A stretch of DNA of 64,000 nucleotides from Bacillus sp. AFS088145 (GCF_002564465.1 NZ_NUUX01000010.1:65170-129169), one strand, 5' to 3'. Numbered from the stretch's first letter, positions 9,146-17,977 are shown. The notes: generated from the sequence alone by a model not told the origin. Made by a program: numbers and translations.

Positions 9146-10184
9146 TGAATGGATTCCTCCCTAGCTTTGATTAGGTTTACATTATAAGTTTCAATCTCAC
9201 TTAAAGTGCCATTATAATTCACATTTGGACTATACCATGATTTAGCTAAAAAATATTTACGAAGATCATCCTTTTTAAAAATGTATCCATGACGCGCATA
9301 AATTTCGTTTCTAGCTATACCCAATTCATATTTCGTCAAATAATCTAAATCATCTTGAGTTAGTTTTCTTATATTACTCATTGGCAATATAAACTCATTT
9401 GCAGTAGAACCTTCACCATATACCATTGTATGGATTACGATGGCTAAATCATCTTTCGAATTTCCTTCCAAAACAGGTATTGAAACACCGCAAGAGCCTG
9501 AATAATACATTAAATCATCGTTAGATAACGTATGTGGATACTGTGCAACACATTGATCACCTACATAAATATACCATGATGTATTTTTAGACATTGCTAC
9601 TTCATCTGCAATATTTGCTACTTTAATAGCCCAGTCCCTTATTGGAGAAATATCTCCACTATCGTAAAAATTAAATATTAATTGAAGATTTTGTGGAGAA
9701 ATATTATTCGCTGTTATATTAATGACACCATCACTTAGTGTTATGTCCCAACTACCAACAGATAGACTTCTACTCCCATCGTAAATTTTTAATTTTTCTA
9801 ATCGATTTATATAAGAAGGAATCGTTTGGGTATTAGTTGGATTTTTTTCAGAAACTTTTTCTTTTTCTTCCACTTTTTCTGTTTCTGTCACTTTATCTTT
9901 TTTTTCTACCTGATTCGATACATGTTGTGAGTGTTTATTTTTATTTGTAAGTTTTGGATAAATTAAATAAATTGCGACTGCCAATATGATAAATAAGCGA
10001 TAGAAATCATTATACCTTTCATTCTATTATACTTATTTTTATAAATACTTTCATGAAAATTCCTATTTTCTGAACGAGTTTGGACCTGTTTAGTCACTTC
10101 AGGATTACTAGATCTTTCTCCGCAATTTGTACAAAATATTGCCCCTTGTTCTAAGTTTCCACCACATTTAGTACAGTAAGCCAA
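9142..10184 (-). pseudogene. Zinc-ribbon / TM / YARHG-domain protein, frameshifted
   Basis: Two overlapping frames make one recognisable protein. The first (10184 to about 9997) has a double CxxC zinc ribbon (YCTKCGG, FCTNCGE) and enters a transmembrane segment (GIMISIA). The second (from about 9996 down to 9142) continues the same segment as LFIILAVAIYLIYPKL. It then has an acidic/lysine linker and a C-terminal YARHG domain (NEIYARHGYIFKKDDL). A single missing base near 9996-9997 joins the frames. A TTG at 9984 could restart translation of the second part without the zinc ribbon. Intact homologues are membrane proteins of unknown function, perhaps envelope sensors. Real mutation and sequencing error cannot be told apart here. 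Confidence 0.75.
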
Positions 10185-10656
10185 ATTTTCTCACTCCCTT
10201 TTTTAATATTTAAAATAATTCTAATGTTGACTTTAAGAAAAATTCATTTATTTTTTGTAGGAAAAAATGCGAAAAGGTGGCTGAGTTGCAATGTAGGAAA
10301 TCCTGTTGCAAAGAAGTGGCAAGTAGAAATGATAAAATATAAAAAAGATGATTCACCGACAAGATAAGCATTGGTTGAATTTAATTGGTTGTCTAGAGTT
10401 ATTAAAAAAACGACTAAGAGGATTCTCTTTAGTCGCTTTGTAATTATTTGCTTAGTTTCAATAAACGTTTTGTGAAGATAAATGAAATTTACACAATAAT
10501 AAATAGATGATTGATCACTATTTCAAAGCACAAAAATTTGATTTACTTCCTATAATGCATACAAAAAAATTATAAAAATATCCTAAAAAACGGTGAACTA
10601 ATTATTAGAGTGATTTTTCTTTCTATAAAAAATAAGTGATGGGGGAGAAGTTGGGT
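10185..10656. other. Intergenic region holding a minus-strand terminator
   Basis: No ORF is supported. The right part carries the terminator of the VanZ-like operon; the left part is the leader of the zinc-ribbon gene, with a GGGAG site just before its ATG. Confidence 0.4.
10403..10436 (-). terminator. Terminator of the VanZ-like operon
   Basis: Read on the minus strand, GCGACTAAAGAG pairs with CTCTTAGTCG and is followed by seven T residues. Confidence 0.75.
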
Positions 10657-11217
10657 TTAAACTGAGGTTTTTTGTTTTAAATACCAACACGAATATACTC
10701 TCGAAATAAACCAACCTATTGATATCCCACTAACGTTTAAGATTACATCATCGATATCCATCACTTTATTAGGATATCCCGTTACATAATTGATACCAAG
10801 CTGAATAATTTCAATTGATAGAGATACCAAAAGACCCATTAAAAAATTTTTATAAAACTGTACAATTTTTCTTTTTAGTACTACATAGAGAATTGGTATT
10901 GGCAGCAACAAAAGAATATTACCAATTACTTGTATCCATAGATCATGTTCAATCGACTTAAGAATTGTCTTAAAAGGTGAAAATTGATAATAGAGTTTAC
11001 TAGTTATTTCAGGATTTTTGTTATAGAAATACGTAATTGGAAAGAAAACAACTTTTACTAAAGATAAGTAGTAAATAAACCATACTGTAAAATGAAGGTA
11101 TCTTTGTATTGTAAAGGTTTTACTAAGCCATTTAATCTTTAGAAAATATGCTATTAATCCTAGCAAAAATACAAATGAAAATTCAATCGGATCTAAAGTT
11201 ACTGAAAAACCAATCAT
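10657..11217 (-). CDS. VanZ-like membrane protein
   Basis: A 186-residue protein with about five hydrophobic segments of the VanZ family. Typical family blocks are present: GNILLLLPIPILY, then SLSIEIIQL and the acidic signature DIDDVILNVSGISIG near the C-terminus. VanZ of the vancomycin cluster gives low-level teicoplanin resistance, but most chromosomal relatives have no assigned role. It begins one base after the stop of the small secreted protein upstream, so the two form an operon. An antibiotic role is not supported by the context. Confidence 0.8.
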   Translation of the reverse strand: MIGFSVTLDPIEFSFVFLLGLIAYFLKIKWLSKTFTIQRYLHFTVWFIYYLSLVKVVFFPITYFYNKNPEITSKLYYQFSPFKTILKSIEHDLWIQVIGNILLLLPIPILYVVLKRKIVQFYKNFLMGLLVSLSIEIIQLGINYVTGYPNKVMDIDDVILNVSGISIGWFISRVYSCWYLKQKTSV

Positions 11218-11218
11218 C

Positions 11219-11626
11219 TTAGTATTTCCAAGTTATAGATGTTTTTCCTTCCATTAAAAGGCCTGTGTAGTTGCGGTAATAAATGTAATAATTTCCCTTA
11301 GTCTTATTAGTAAGTGTTTTGTTTCCACCAGTTACTGATGGTAAATTTGATACATCTTTGATCGGATCTAAACCAAAAACATCCATTTTTAATTGTAGTT
11401 CTATATTTGCTTGTTTTGTTTTTTTCGTATCTACCCAAATACCCTTGGTAGGATTAACTGCAACAGTAAAGGTAGGATTACTACCTACATCAAGTCTTTT
11501 GCTTTCGACTCCACCTGTCATGCTATATGTAGTAGAGTATTTACCATTTGCTGCAAAAGCTGTTCCACATATTAGTAATATTGAAGATACTATACAAATA
11601 GCTAAAGCTTTTTTAATTCTAATCAT
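11219..11626 (-). CDS. Small secreted protein of unknown function
   Basis: A 135-residue protein with a clear signal peptide: charged MIRIKKA, a hydrophobic core and an Ala-X-Ala cleavage site (GTAFAA, cut near residue 25). The mature part is about 110 residues, rich in Thr, Gly, Asn and Lys and predicted to be mostly beta strand. It has no Cys and no recognisable domain. It ends immediately before the VanZ-like gene, with which it is probably co-transcribed and translationally coupled. A GGAGG site lies upstream of its ATG. I do not recognise the family. Confidence 0.7.
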   Translation of the reverse strand: MIRIKKALAICIVSSILLICGTAFAANGKYSTTYSMTGGVESKRLDVGSNPTFTVAVNPTKGIWVDTKKTKQANIELQLKMDVFGLDPIKDVSNLPSVTGGNKTLTNKTKGNYYIYYRNYTGLLMEGKTSITWKY

Positions 11627-11827
11627 TGTATATCCTCCTTAAATTTTGTAATGGGAAAGTCCCTCAACTATTAAATCGGGGAATTTAAAAGTAAATAAAG
11701 TAATCTATGTGAACAAAAATTGAACTCTAATTTAGTGTATTAGTGGGGTAGTTAATGATTACAAAAAAAGGAAATGCATACTATATGACGAAATAATATA
11801 AAATACTACCTGAGAGGCTGGTCTAAA

Positions 11828-11923
11828 ATGCTAAATTTCGTTTTTCCTGCTTTAGTCTTAATTATATTAGTTGCTGTTTTTGCATTATTTAATAGAATCG
11901 TTAAGAAATCTAAAAGATCATAG
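11828..11923 (+). CDS. Possible 31-residue single-pass membrane peptide
   Basis: A short ORF encoding a hydrophobic stretch (FPALVLIILVAVFALF) followed by a strongly basic tail (RIVKKSKRS). This is the layout of many small membrane peptides with the C-terminus inside. An AGAGG element lies about 10 bases upstream. A clean intrinsic terminator follows 12 bases after the stop, so a short transcript is plausible. Expression is not proven. Confidence 0.45.
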   Translation: MLNFVFPALVLIILVAVFALFNRIVKKSKRS

Positions 11924-11932
11924 TTTGATAGA

Positions 11933-11965
11933 GAAAAGAATCTACAATTTGATTCTTTTTTTATT
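11933..11965 (+). terminator. Intrinsic terminator after the small membrane ORF
   Basis: AAAAGAATC pairs with GATTCTTTT over a short loop, followed by T residues. Confidence 0.7.
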
Positions 11966-12037
11966 TGGCTCTCTTAAAGGATATTTATTTCAATTCAAAT
12001 ATTTAACAAGGAGCAAATTTAAAATGAAAGAACCACT

Positions 12038-12095
12038 TTAACAAAGATTACAAAATGTTCATACAAATTTATACCTTATTTACAGTATCTATACA
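12038..12095 (+). promoter_or_regulatory. Pho-box-like array upstream of alkaline phosphatase
   Basis: Six TTAACA-like hexamers occur at a spacing of about 10-11 bases: TTAACA (12038), ATTACA (12047), CATACA (12060), TTATAC (12069), TTTACA (12079) and TATACA (12090). This is the pattern of direct repeats bound by PhoP~P dimers in Bacillus Pho promoters. It ends about 60 bases before the phosphatase start. The assignment rests on pattern and context. Confidence 0.65.
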
Positions 12096-12157
12096 GTTCC
12101 TAAATACTCTTCCTTTATATTGAAAGTAAGAAAATATTCAAGTAGGGAGTGTTATTC

Positions 12158-13414
12158 ATGGGGAACAAGAAAAAGATTATTAGTACTGTTTTAACAATTG
12201 CAACTGCAACAACATTGGGATTTAATCATTTCGTAGATGCAAAAGAATCCGATAATAGTCACAAACAAGGAAAGGCTAAAAATGTGATTGTTTTTGTTGG
12301 CGACGGAATGGGGGCTGCACACCGTGAGGCGATCCGACTGGTTACTGTTGGACAAACTGGTAAACTAGCAATGGATGATATGCCTTATGCTGGATTGGTA
12401 CATACTAGCTCAACTACTGCAATAACAGATTCGGCTGCTGCGGCTACTGCTATGGCGTCAGGTGTAAAAACGTATAATGGGGCAATTGGTGTAGATGCAA
12501 ACAAGAATTCAGTAAAAACAGTCTTGGAAATGGCAAAAGAAGCTGGGAAATCAACTGGTTTAGTCACAACTAGCCAGATTACGGATGCAACTCCAGCAGC
12601 ATTCGGTGCCCATGTGACAGATCGTTCAAAACAAAGTGACATTGCTAAGCAGTATCTTGAAAACAGCAAAGTCGATGTTCTATTAGGTGGGGGAGAAGAC
12701 TTTTGGTATCCTGCAGGAAATGCTGGAAGCTACGAAGACCACCCAGCTAAGGATCCTTCTGAACAAAGTAAAGGGACACAAGGAAATCTTATTGATGAAG
12801 CGAAAAAGCTTGGCTACAATTACGTGACGAATGCAAATGAGCTTGAAAAAGCGAAAAACGGTAAGTTGTTAGGTCTTTTTGCGAATGAAGAAATGTTCGA
12901 ACAAAGAGAAGAGGGGAAAGGTGATCTTTATGATCCGGTAGTATCTCTTCCTGACATGACAAAAAAAGCGATCGATACTTTATCGGATAATAAAAAAGGT
13001 TTCTTCTTAATGGTAGAGGAAGAAGGCACAGACGAAATGTCTCATGAGAACAATGCTGAAAAAATGATCAAAGCTGGTCAAGAACTAGATAAATCAGTAT
13101 CTATAGCTAAGGAATACGCAAAGAACCACCCTGACACTCTTGTTCTAGTTGTAGCAGACCATGAATGTGGCGGCTTATCAATTGAAGATGTGGACAGCAA
13201 AGATGAGTCGGGCGATGGAATTTCGAAAGAAGACGGACCATTTAATGTAGCAAACAGTAGCAATCAATTCATGATTGACTGGACAACAAGTGGTCACGGT
13301 GGCGTATCTGTGCCTTTAACAGCAATTGGTGCTGGAGCAGAGCTATTATCAGGAACATATGAAAACACTTATATCTATGAGGCTATTAAACAAGCAATGG
13401 GCTTGAAAAAATAA
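12158..13414 (+). CDS. Secreted alkaline phosphatase
   Basis: A 418-residue phosphomonoesterase of the PhoA family, probably exported to release phosphate from organic esters. The N-terminus is a signal peptide (basic MGNKKK, hydrophobic core, possible cut after FVDA). Active-site features are VGDGMG (metal Asp), TDSAAAATA with the nucleophilic Ser near residue 92, GTDEMSHENN, VADHECGG and SGHGGVSVP, giving the full set of zinc ligands. ATG 12158 is preferred to the in-frame GTG at 12149 because of its spacing to the AGTAGGGAG site. A Pho-box-like array upstream indicates induction on phosphate starvation. A decayed copy of its 3-prime end lies at 14508. Confidence 0.92.
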   Translation: MGNKKKIISTVLTIATATTLGFNHFVDAKESDNSHKQGKAKNVIVFVGDGMGAAHREAIRLVTVGQTGKLAMDDMPYAGLVHTSSTTAITDSAAAATAMASGVKTYNGAIGVDANKNSVKTVLEMAKEAGKSTGLVTTSQITDATPAAFGAHVTDRSKQSDIAKQYLENSKVDVLLGGGEDFWYPAGNAGSYEDHPAKDPSEQSKGTQGNLIDEAKKLGYNYVTNANELEKAKNGKLLGLFANEEMFEQREEGKGDLYDPVVSLPDMTKKAIDTLSDNKKGFFLMVEEEGTDEMSHENNAEKMIKAGQELDKSVSIAKEYAKNHPDTLVLVVADHECGGLSIEDVDSKDESGDGISKEDGPFNVANSSNQFMIDWTTSGHGGVSVPLTAIGAGAELLSGTYENTYIYEAIKQAMGLKK

Positions 13415-13427
13415 TTTTTGCAAAAAA

Positions 13428-13460
13428 ACATTCCATTTATTTAATGGGATGTTTTTTTAT
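13428..13460 (+). terminator. Intrinsic terminator after alkaline phosphatase
   Basis: ACATTCCATT pairs imperfectly with AATGGGATGT over a short loop, followed by seven T residues. A diverged duplicate of this terminator occurs at 14764. Confidence 0.85.
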
Positions 13461-13625
13461 TGCGCGCTCCGCAGGCTAAACAACAAAAAGAAGATTATCA
13501 TTATTTATTAAATGAAAGAGATAATCTATGAAGGGTAATTACATTTACAAGGAGAATTAATGGTTTAAGGAAAATTACGGAAGATTACATTGAAACAATA
13601 AAATAATTAAGAAAAAGGTAGTGTT

Positions 13626-14504
13626 ATGTTGAGAAAATGGGTTATAGTACTTTTTTTAATCTGTTTTGTTTTAATTGCTTGTATACAGATTAATACAAAA
13701 AAACAGCATAGGTTTAAATTATTTCATTTCAATTCGCTAACAGAATCGGAAATTCCAAAAATTGATCACATTGTAATCGTAATTGAGGAGAATCATGCGA
13801 AACAGCAAATTATGGGGAATTATTCTGCACCATATATTAATTCACTAATGACCCAAGGTGCAAACATGATTAACTATCATGCAATAGAACATCCTAGCCA
13901 GCCGAATTATTTGGACTTGTTCTCTGGATCAAATCAAGGTATCACTGACGATGATTTACCAAAATCAAAATTCTCAACAGATAATTTAGCAAGTGAACTT
14001 AATGAAAAAAAACTAACATTTGCCGGTTATTCTGAAGATTTGCCTTCAATTGGTTTTAATGGAGAATACAACAAAGATTATGCACGCAGGCACAATCCCT
14101 GGGTTAATTTTACAAATGTCTCAAAAAAAGCAAATCAACCATTGGAAAAATTCCCAACAAATTTTAGTAAACTGCCAACTGTTTCGTTTATAATACCTAA
14201 TCTCCAAAATGACATGCACGATGGAACAATTAAACAAGGAGACCAGTGGTTAAAAAAACAAATTGATGATTATGTCAAATGGGCTAAAAAGAATAATAGT
14301 TTGTTAATTGTAACATGGGATGAAGATGACTTTTCACATAATAACAAAATTCCTACCGTTTTTGTCGGACCCATGGTAAAAAAAGGACAATTTAACGAAA
14401 ATTTAAACCATTTTAATCTGTTACATACAATAGAGGATATTTACAGATTAAAACATGCAGGGGCAAATAAATCTGTTAAAACTATTAAAAATATATGGAA
14501 ATAA
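13626..14504 (+). CDS. Phosphoesterase family (acid phosphatase/phospholipase C-like) lipoprotein
   Basis: A 292-residue exported hydrolase of the phosphoesterase superfamily that includes AcpA-type acid phosphatases and phospholipase C. The N-terminus is a hydrophobic signal ending in a lipobox-like LIAC near residue 19, so it may be a lipoprotein. The domain opens with HIVIVIEENHAKQQIMGNY and HPSQPNYLDLFSGS, and later carries VSFIIPNLQNDMHDG and IVTWDEDD, matching family metal-binding regions. It lies between the alkaline phosphatase gene and a decayed copy of that gene's tail, consistent with phosphate scavenging. I see only weak TTACA-like repeats upstream, so direct PhoP control is unproven. 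Confidence 0.82.
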   Translation: MLRKWVIVLFLICFVLIACIQINTKKQHRFKLFHFNSLTESEIPKIDHIVIVIEENHAKQQIMGNYSAPYINSLMTQGANMINYHAIEHPSQPNYLDLFSGSNQGITDDDLPKSKFSTDNLASELNEKKLTFAGYSEDLPSIGFNGEYNKDYARRHNPWVNFTNVSKKANQPLEKFPTNFSKLPTVSFIIPNLQNDMHDGTIKQGDQWLKKQIDDYVKWAKKNNSLLIVTWDEDDFSHNNKIPTVFVGPMVKKGQFNENLNHFNLLHTIEDIYRLKHAGANKSVKTIKNIWK

Positions 14505-14507
14505 TTA

Positions 14508-14750
14508 GTGGCTTATTAATAGCTGAAGTAGATAACAAAGAAGAGTCTAGTGATGTGATTTCTAAAGAATGGTCTATTTAATGTGGAAAACAGTAGCAAT
14601 TAGTACAGGATTGACTAGACAAAAAGTCGTTAAGGTGGTGTATCTTTTCCTTTAACAACAATTGGTGATGGAGCAGAACTATTATCAGGAACATATGAAA
14701 ACACTTAGATCTACGAAGCTATTAAACAAGTAATCGACTTAAAAAAATAA
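14508..14750 (+). pseudogene. Decayed duplicate of the alkaline phosphatase 3-prime end
   Basis: The nucleotide sequence aligns with about 13168-13414 of the intact alkaline phosphatase. Shared stretches include AGCAGAACTATTATCAGG and TATGAAAACACTTA, and the final AAAAAATAA stop. In-frame stops, indels and the loss of the SGHGG His codon region show that it is dead. The homologous terminator also follows. Nothing of the first two thirds of the gene is left, so this is the stump of a second phosphatase copy. Confidence 0.85.
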
Positions 14751-14763
14751 ACTAGGATTTTAA

Positions 14764-14796
14764 GAAACATTCCATTTTTTATGGAATGTTTTTTTG
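14764..14796 (+). terminator. Intrinsic terminator, duplicate of the one at 13428
   Basis: ACATTCCAT pairs with ATGGAATGT and is followed by seven T residues and TGCGC, the same layout as after the intact phosphatase. Confidence 0.8.
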
Positions 14797-14908
14797 CGCC
14801 AAAAATAAAGAGGATAATTTAATTTTAAAAAAGTTGACAAAATTTTAAAAAAGGGTTTTGTAGAAAAATGTAGAATTTTATATTCATAATCAGAGAGGAG
14901 GTGTTTTC

Positions 14909-15586
14909 ATGTACTTAGAAGAAATACGTTCAAGAGCAAAGGATACCTTGAGAGGGAATTGGAAAAAATTTATTGGATATGCGATCATCATACATCTATT
15001 AACTACATTAGTTGAGAATAGACTTTCTGTATACTTCCCAAATCCCATAAAAAATGAATTGACGAAATACATATCTTTTGTAATTAACTGGGATGACTAC
15101 CTAACGTTTATTTATAGTTTATTCATTACGGCAATAATTACGATTGGGGGTACACGGCTCTTTACATTTGCGACAAAGGAAGATGGGCAACCTTATTCTT
15201 TACAAACAATATTTTATTATTTTACAAACTTGAACCTCTATTTAAATGCATTTTTACTAAATTTCTTAACTTATTTATATTCTACACTTTGGACATTGCT
15301 GTTGATTGTTCCTGGTATTATTAAATCATATTCATATAGAATGGCGCCATACATATTTATTGAAGAACCACATTTGGCTCCTAATGAGGCTATTACAAAA
15401 AGTAGAAGAATGATGGATGGATATAAGTGGAAATTGTTTTGTTTAGACTTTTCTTTTATTGGTTGGATCATATTATGCATTTTAACGGTTGGGATTGGGT
15501 TTTTATGGTTGGTACCTTATATGAGTGCAAGTGAGGCACATTTTTATCATGAATTAAAAAATAATGAAAATGACTCTAATATTTGA
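14909..15586 (+). CDS. DUF975 family membrane protein
   Basis: A 225-residue polytopic membrane protein. The amphipathic start EIRSRAKDTLRGNWKKFIGYAI is the recognisable DUF975 signature. It is followed by about five hydrophobic segments and the conserved cytoplasmic block APNEAITKSRRMMDGYKWKLF before the last two membrane spans. The family has no assigned biochemical role. A GAGAGGAGG site precedes the start. It is monocistronic and ends in a strong terminator shared with the convergent fragment to its right. Confidence 0.82.
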   Translation: MYLEEIRSRAKDTLRGNWKKFIGYAIIIHLLTTLVENRLSVYFPNPIKNELTKYISFVINWDDYLTFIYSLFITAIITIGGTRLFTFATKEDGQPYSLQTIFYYFTNLNLYLNAFLLNFLTYLYSTLWTLLLIVPGIIKSYSYRMAPYIFIEEPHLAPNEAITKSRRMMDGYKWKLFCLDFSFIGWIILCILTVGIGFLWLVPYMSASEAHFYHELKNNENDSNI

Positions 15587-15611
15587 GTATAAGGTTAATG
15601 GTTTTAAAATT

Positions 15612-15658
15612 AAAAACGGCTGTCCTAATCAAATCGATAAAGGACAGCCGTTTTTTTT
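15612..15658. terminator. Bidirectional intrinsic terminator
   Basis: AAAAACGGCTGTCC pairs with GGACAGCCGTTTTT. T-runs occur in both directions, serving the DUF975 gene and the convergent permease remnant. Confidence 0.88.
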
Positions 15659-15938
15659 ACTTATTAACAATCTGATATGAAGTACGAACCGTTAAAACAA
15701 AATAACCGAGATAAATAACAACATAGGCAATAATCGATGTGAAAATCGGAATAATGATGTTGTTATCTATAGATCCATATAAAGTACCTAATGCTCGTAA
15801 AATGACGAGACTATGACCAATTCCTACTATTAGTGGTAATCCGAATATAAACAAAGTTTGTTTTATAATAGAACTTCTAATCTGACGTTTACTGACTCGG
15901 GCTAAAAAATAGCTCCTTTTTTCTTTTATTGGTAACAT
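15657..15938 (-). pseudogene. C-terminal stump of a BceB-type ABC permease
   Basis: A 93-codon frame that looks like the last part of a FtsX-like, BceB/YxdM-type ABC permease. The basic loop RSYFLARVSKRQIRSSIIKQ leads into a transmembrane helix (LFIFGLPLIVGIGHSLV), then a final helix (IAYVVIYLGYFVLTV) and a short tail. Full proteins are about 650 residues with ten membrane spans. No upstream permease sequence, ATPase gene or two-component partner is present here. It is probably a degraded remnant of a bacitracin-type resistance transporter, though a short product could still be made. Confidence 0.65.
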
Positions 15939-16105
15939 AATAAGGAAGGATAAATATTCTTTTAAATTGAATATTTTAATGGTTAATAATTATGAGAAGT
16001 TCTCTTTAACAATTTCAAAACAAATAAATATTTGCTAGTTTATAAGGCATAATTAGATTGGGTCTTTGATGTAAAATGCAAATGTTTGGAACAGGAGGAA
16101 GCATC

Positions 16106-16825
16106 ATGACAAAAATAGCAATTATTTCAGATATCCACGGAAATAAAACTGCGTTAGAAGCAGTCTTAAAAGACATTCGCTCTAGAGAAATTGAGAGGAT
16201 TTTTTGCTTAGGTGATCTAATTGGTAAAGGGCCTCAAGGCTCAGCATGTATAGAGCTCGTTCAAAAAAATTGCGAAAAAGTAGTCCGTGGCAATTGGGAT
16301 GTATTTATTCAGTCACCTGCAGAAAATGATTTTATTCAATGGTTTAGAGACCGATTAAAAGAAGAAGATTATCAATTTCTAGCTTCATTACCTTTTCATA
16401 TTGACCTTGAATTAAATGGACAATTAATCAGGTTTTTTCACGCTTCTCCAAGGAGTGAATTTGAGAGGATATTACCATTTCATCCAATTGAAAAACGGTT
16501 AAGTATGTTTGAAAATAGTGAGATAACAAATTCAAACAAAAACGATAAAACTCCTGATATCATCTTTTATGGAGATATACATACTACTTTTCTGGAAACT
16601 TTCAAAAACGGAATTTTATGCAATGTAGGAAGTGTTGGAAATTCCCTTGATTTAACTTCAGCGTCGTATGCGATTCTTGATGGTTCTTATTCAACTAATT
16701 CGATCCAATTTGTAAGGGTGGAATATGATAGAGAAGCTGAACTTATGATTGCCGAAGATTTAAATTTGCCTGATCTCGAAAAATATCATGATGAAATAAT
16801 GTTCGCTAAGTACAGAAATTCATAA
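16106..16825 (+). CDS. Calcineurin-like metallophosphoesterase
   Basis: A 239-residue soluble metallophosphatase of the YfcE/Metallophos_2 type. Metal-binding blocks appear in the usual order: ISDIHGN, CLGDLIGKG, RGNWDV (in place of GNHD), FFHASPRSE and YGDIHTTF (in place of GHTH). ATG 16106 is chosen over the earlier in-frame ATG because AGGAGGA precedes it at good spacing. Relatives include diadenosine tetraphosphatases and phosphodiesterases, but the substrate cannot be decided here. It is monocistronic with its own terminator. Confidence 0.85.
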   Translation: MTKIAIISDIHGNKTALEAVLKDIRSREIERIFCLGDLIGKGPQGSACIELVQKNCEKVVRGNWDVFIQSPAENDFIQWFRDRLKEEDYQFLASLPFHIDLELNGQLIRFFHASPRSEFERILPFHPIEKRLSMFENSEITNSNKNDKTPDIIFYGDIHTTFLETFKNGILCNVGSVGNSLDLTSASYAILDGSYSTNSIQFVRVEYDREAELMIAEDLNLPDLEKYHDEIMFAKYRNS

Positions 16826-16835
16826 TCTAAAATTA

Positions 16836-16877
16836 AAAACAGTGGGAAAGCGTACCTTCCTACTGTTTCTTTTATTA
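16836..16877 (+). terminator. Intrinsic terminator
   Basis: AAACAGTGGGAA pairs with TTCCTACTGTTT, followed by a CTTTTATTATTT tail. Confidence 0.75.
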
Positions 16878-17105
16878 TTTAACTGTTTTTTTCAAAAATG
16901 GTTTTGACAGTCTCAATGAATGGTTTTCACTTACAAATATGCAACTTGTCCGACCAATCATTTGAACAATAGTCATTTTCCCTTATAAAGGCATTTCGAT
17001 TCCATCTATTTCTAAGAGCATATTATTGTTACATTCACTTATACTAGATTTATGAATAGGTAATGAACAAATAAAAACTTCAAAAATAAAGATAGGAGAT
17101 TTAAT

Positions 17106-17633
17106 GTGGAAAAACAACGTAAAATTATATTATACATTGGTACTTCTATTGATGGATATATAGCAAATAATGATGGAACGTTAGAATGGTTAGAAACAAC
17201 TGAAGTAGAAGGAGACTCTGGCTATAATACACTTTTAGAAAGAATTGACACGGTTGTGATGGGAAAAGGAACATATGACGTCGTTCGTGGATTTGATATG
17301 GAGTATCCATATAGTACATATAAAAACTATGTGTTTTCAAAATCTGCATCCGGATCTGATGAATATGCTACTTTTATAGACGAAGATATTAAAACTTTTA
17401 TACAAGATTTAAAACAACAACCTGGTAAAGACATTTGGTTAGTCGGTGGAGGCAATCTAGCTCGAGAATTTTTTAAAGAAAATTTGATTGATGAATTTCA
17501 ACTAGCAATCGCTCCAATTGTTTTAGGGAAAGGAATCTCTCTTTACACTGGTGATGACATTACCCAAAAATACACTTTAACGAAAGTAGAAAAATTAGGT
17601 CAACTAGCTATGCTTCATTATGTTAGGAAATAA
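17106..17633 (+). CDS. Dihydrofolate reductase-like (RibD C-terminal) protein
   Basis: A 175-residue protein of the dihydrofolate reductase / RibD C-terminal superfamily, as in Bacillus YyaP-type proteins. Visible motifs are YIGTSIDGYIANNDG at the N-terminus, TVVMGKGTYD and IWLVGGGNLAREF (the nucleotide-binding GGG turn), then FQLAIAPIVLGKGISLY. It probably binds NADPH and reduces a small molecule, but a role in folate metabolism is not implied. The start is a GTG with AGGAG about 7 bases upstream; the nearby ATG is out of frame. It is transcribed alone. Confidence 0.83.
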   Translation: MEKQRKIILYIGTSIDGYIANNDGTLEWLETTEVEGDSGYNTLLERIDTVVMGKGTYDVVRGFDMEYPYSTYKNYVFSKSASGSDEYATFIDEDIKTFIQDLKQQPGKDIWLVGGGNLAREFFKENLIDEFQLAIAPIVLGKGISLYTGDDITQKYTLTKVEKLGQLAMLHYVRK

Positions 17634-17977
17634 TCTTTATGAATGTTCCTATTTAATAGAGTAGATCGCTGTTTATTAGAAATTACAATTAAACTTTACA
17701 GTCCTTTATTAGTGGTCTGCATTAGCAGATCTTTTTATTTGCTTAATTTTATATATTGGCTAATTCCATGAAAAAATCCACTTTTGTCGATCTTCTTATT
17801 TTTGTAACAATTGGTTGAATAAATAACAAGGGAGGTTGAATATTTTGTCGAATATTAAGATAAGATTAAAAATATTTTCGGTAATAGGAGATGACTAATG
17901 CGAAGTAAATTTAATGGATTTCTGAAAAATTTTAATATAAATAGTGAAAAAGTCATTAAGAAAAAGGAGTGAGTTGA
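17634..17977. other. Intergenic region with one terminator
   Basis: It holds the terminator of the reductase-like gene and the leader of the next gene. A 24-codon ORF at 17898-17972 ends where the next gene's ribosome-binding site lies, but it has no recognisable features and is probably chance. Confidence 0.4.
17713..17740 (+). terminator. Intrinsic terminator
   Basis: GGTCTGC pairs with GCAGATC over a short loop, followed by CTTTTTATTT. Confidence 0.65.
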
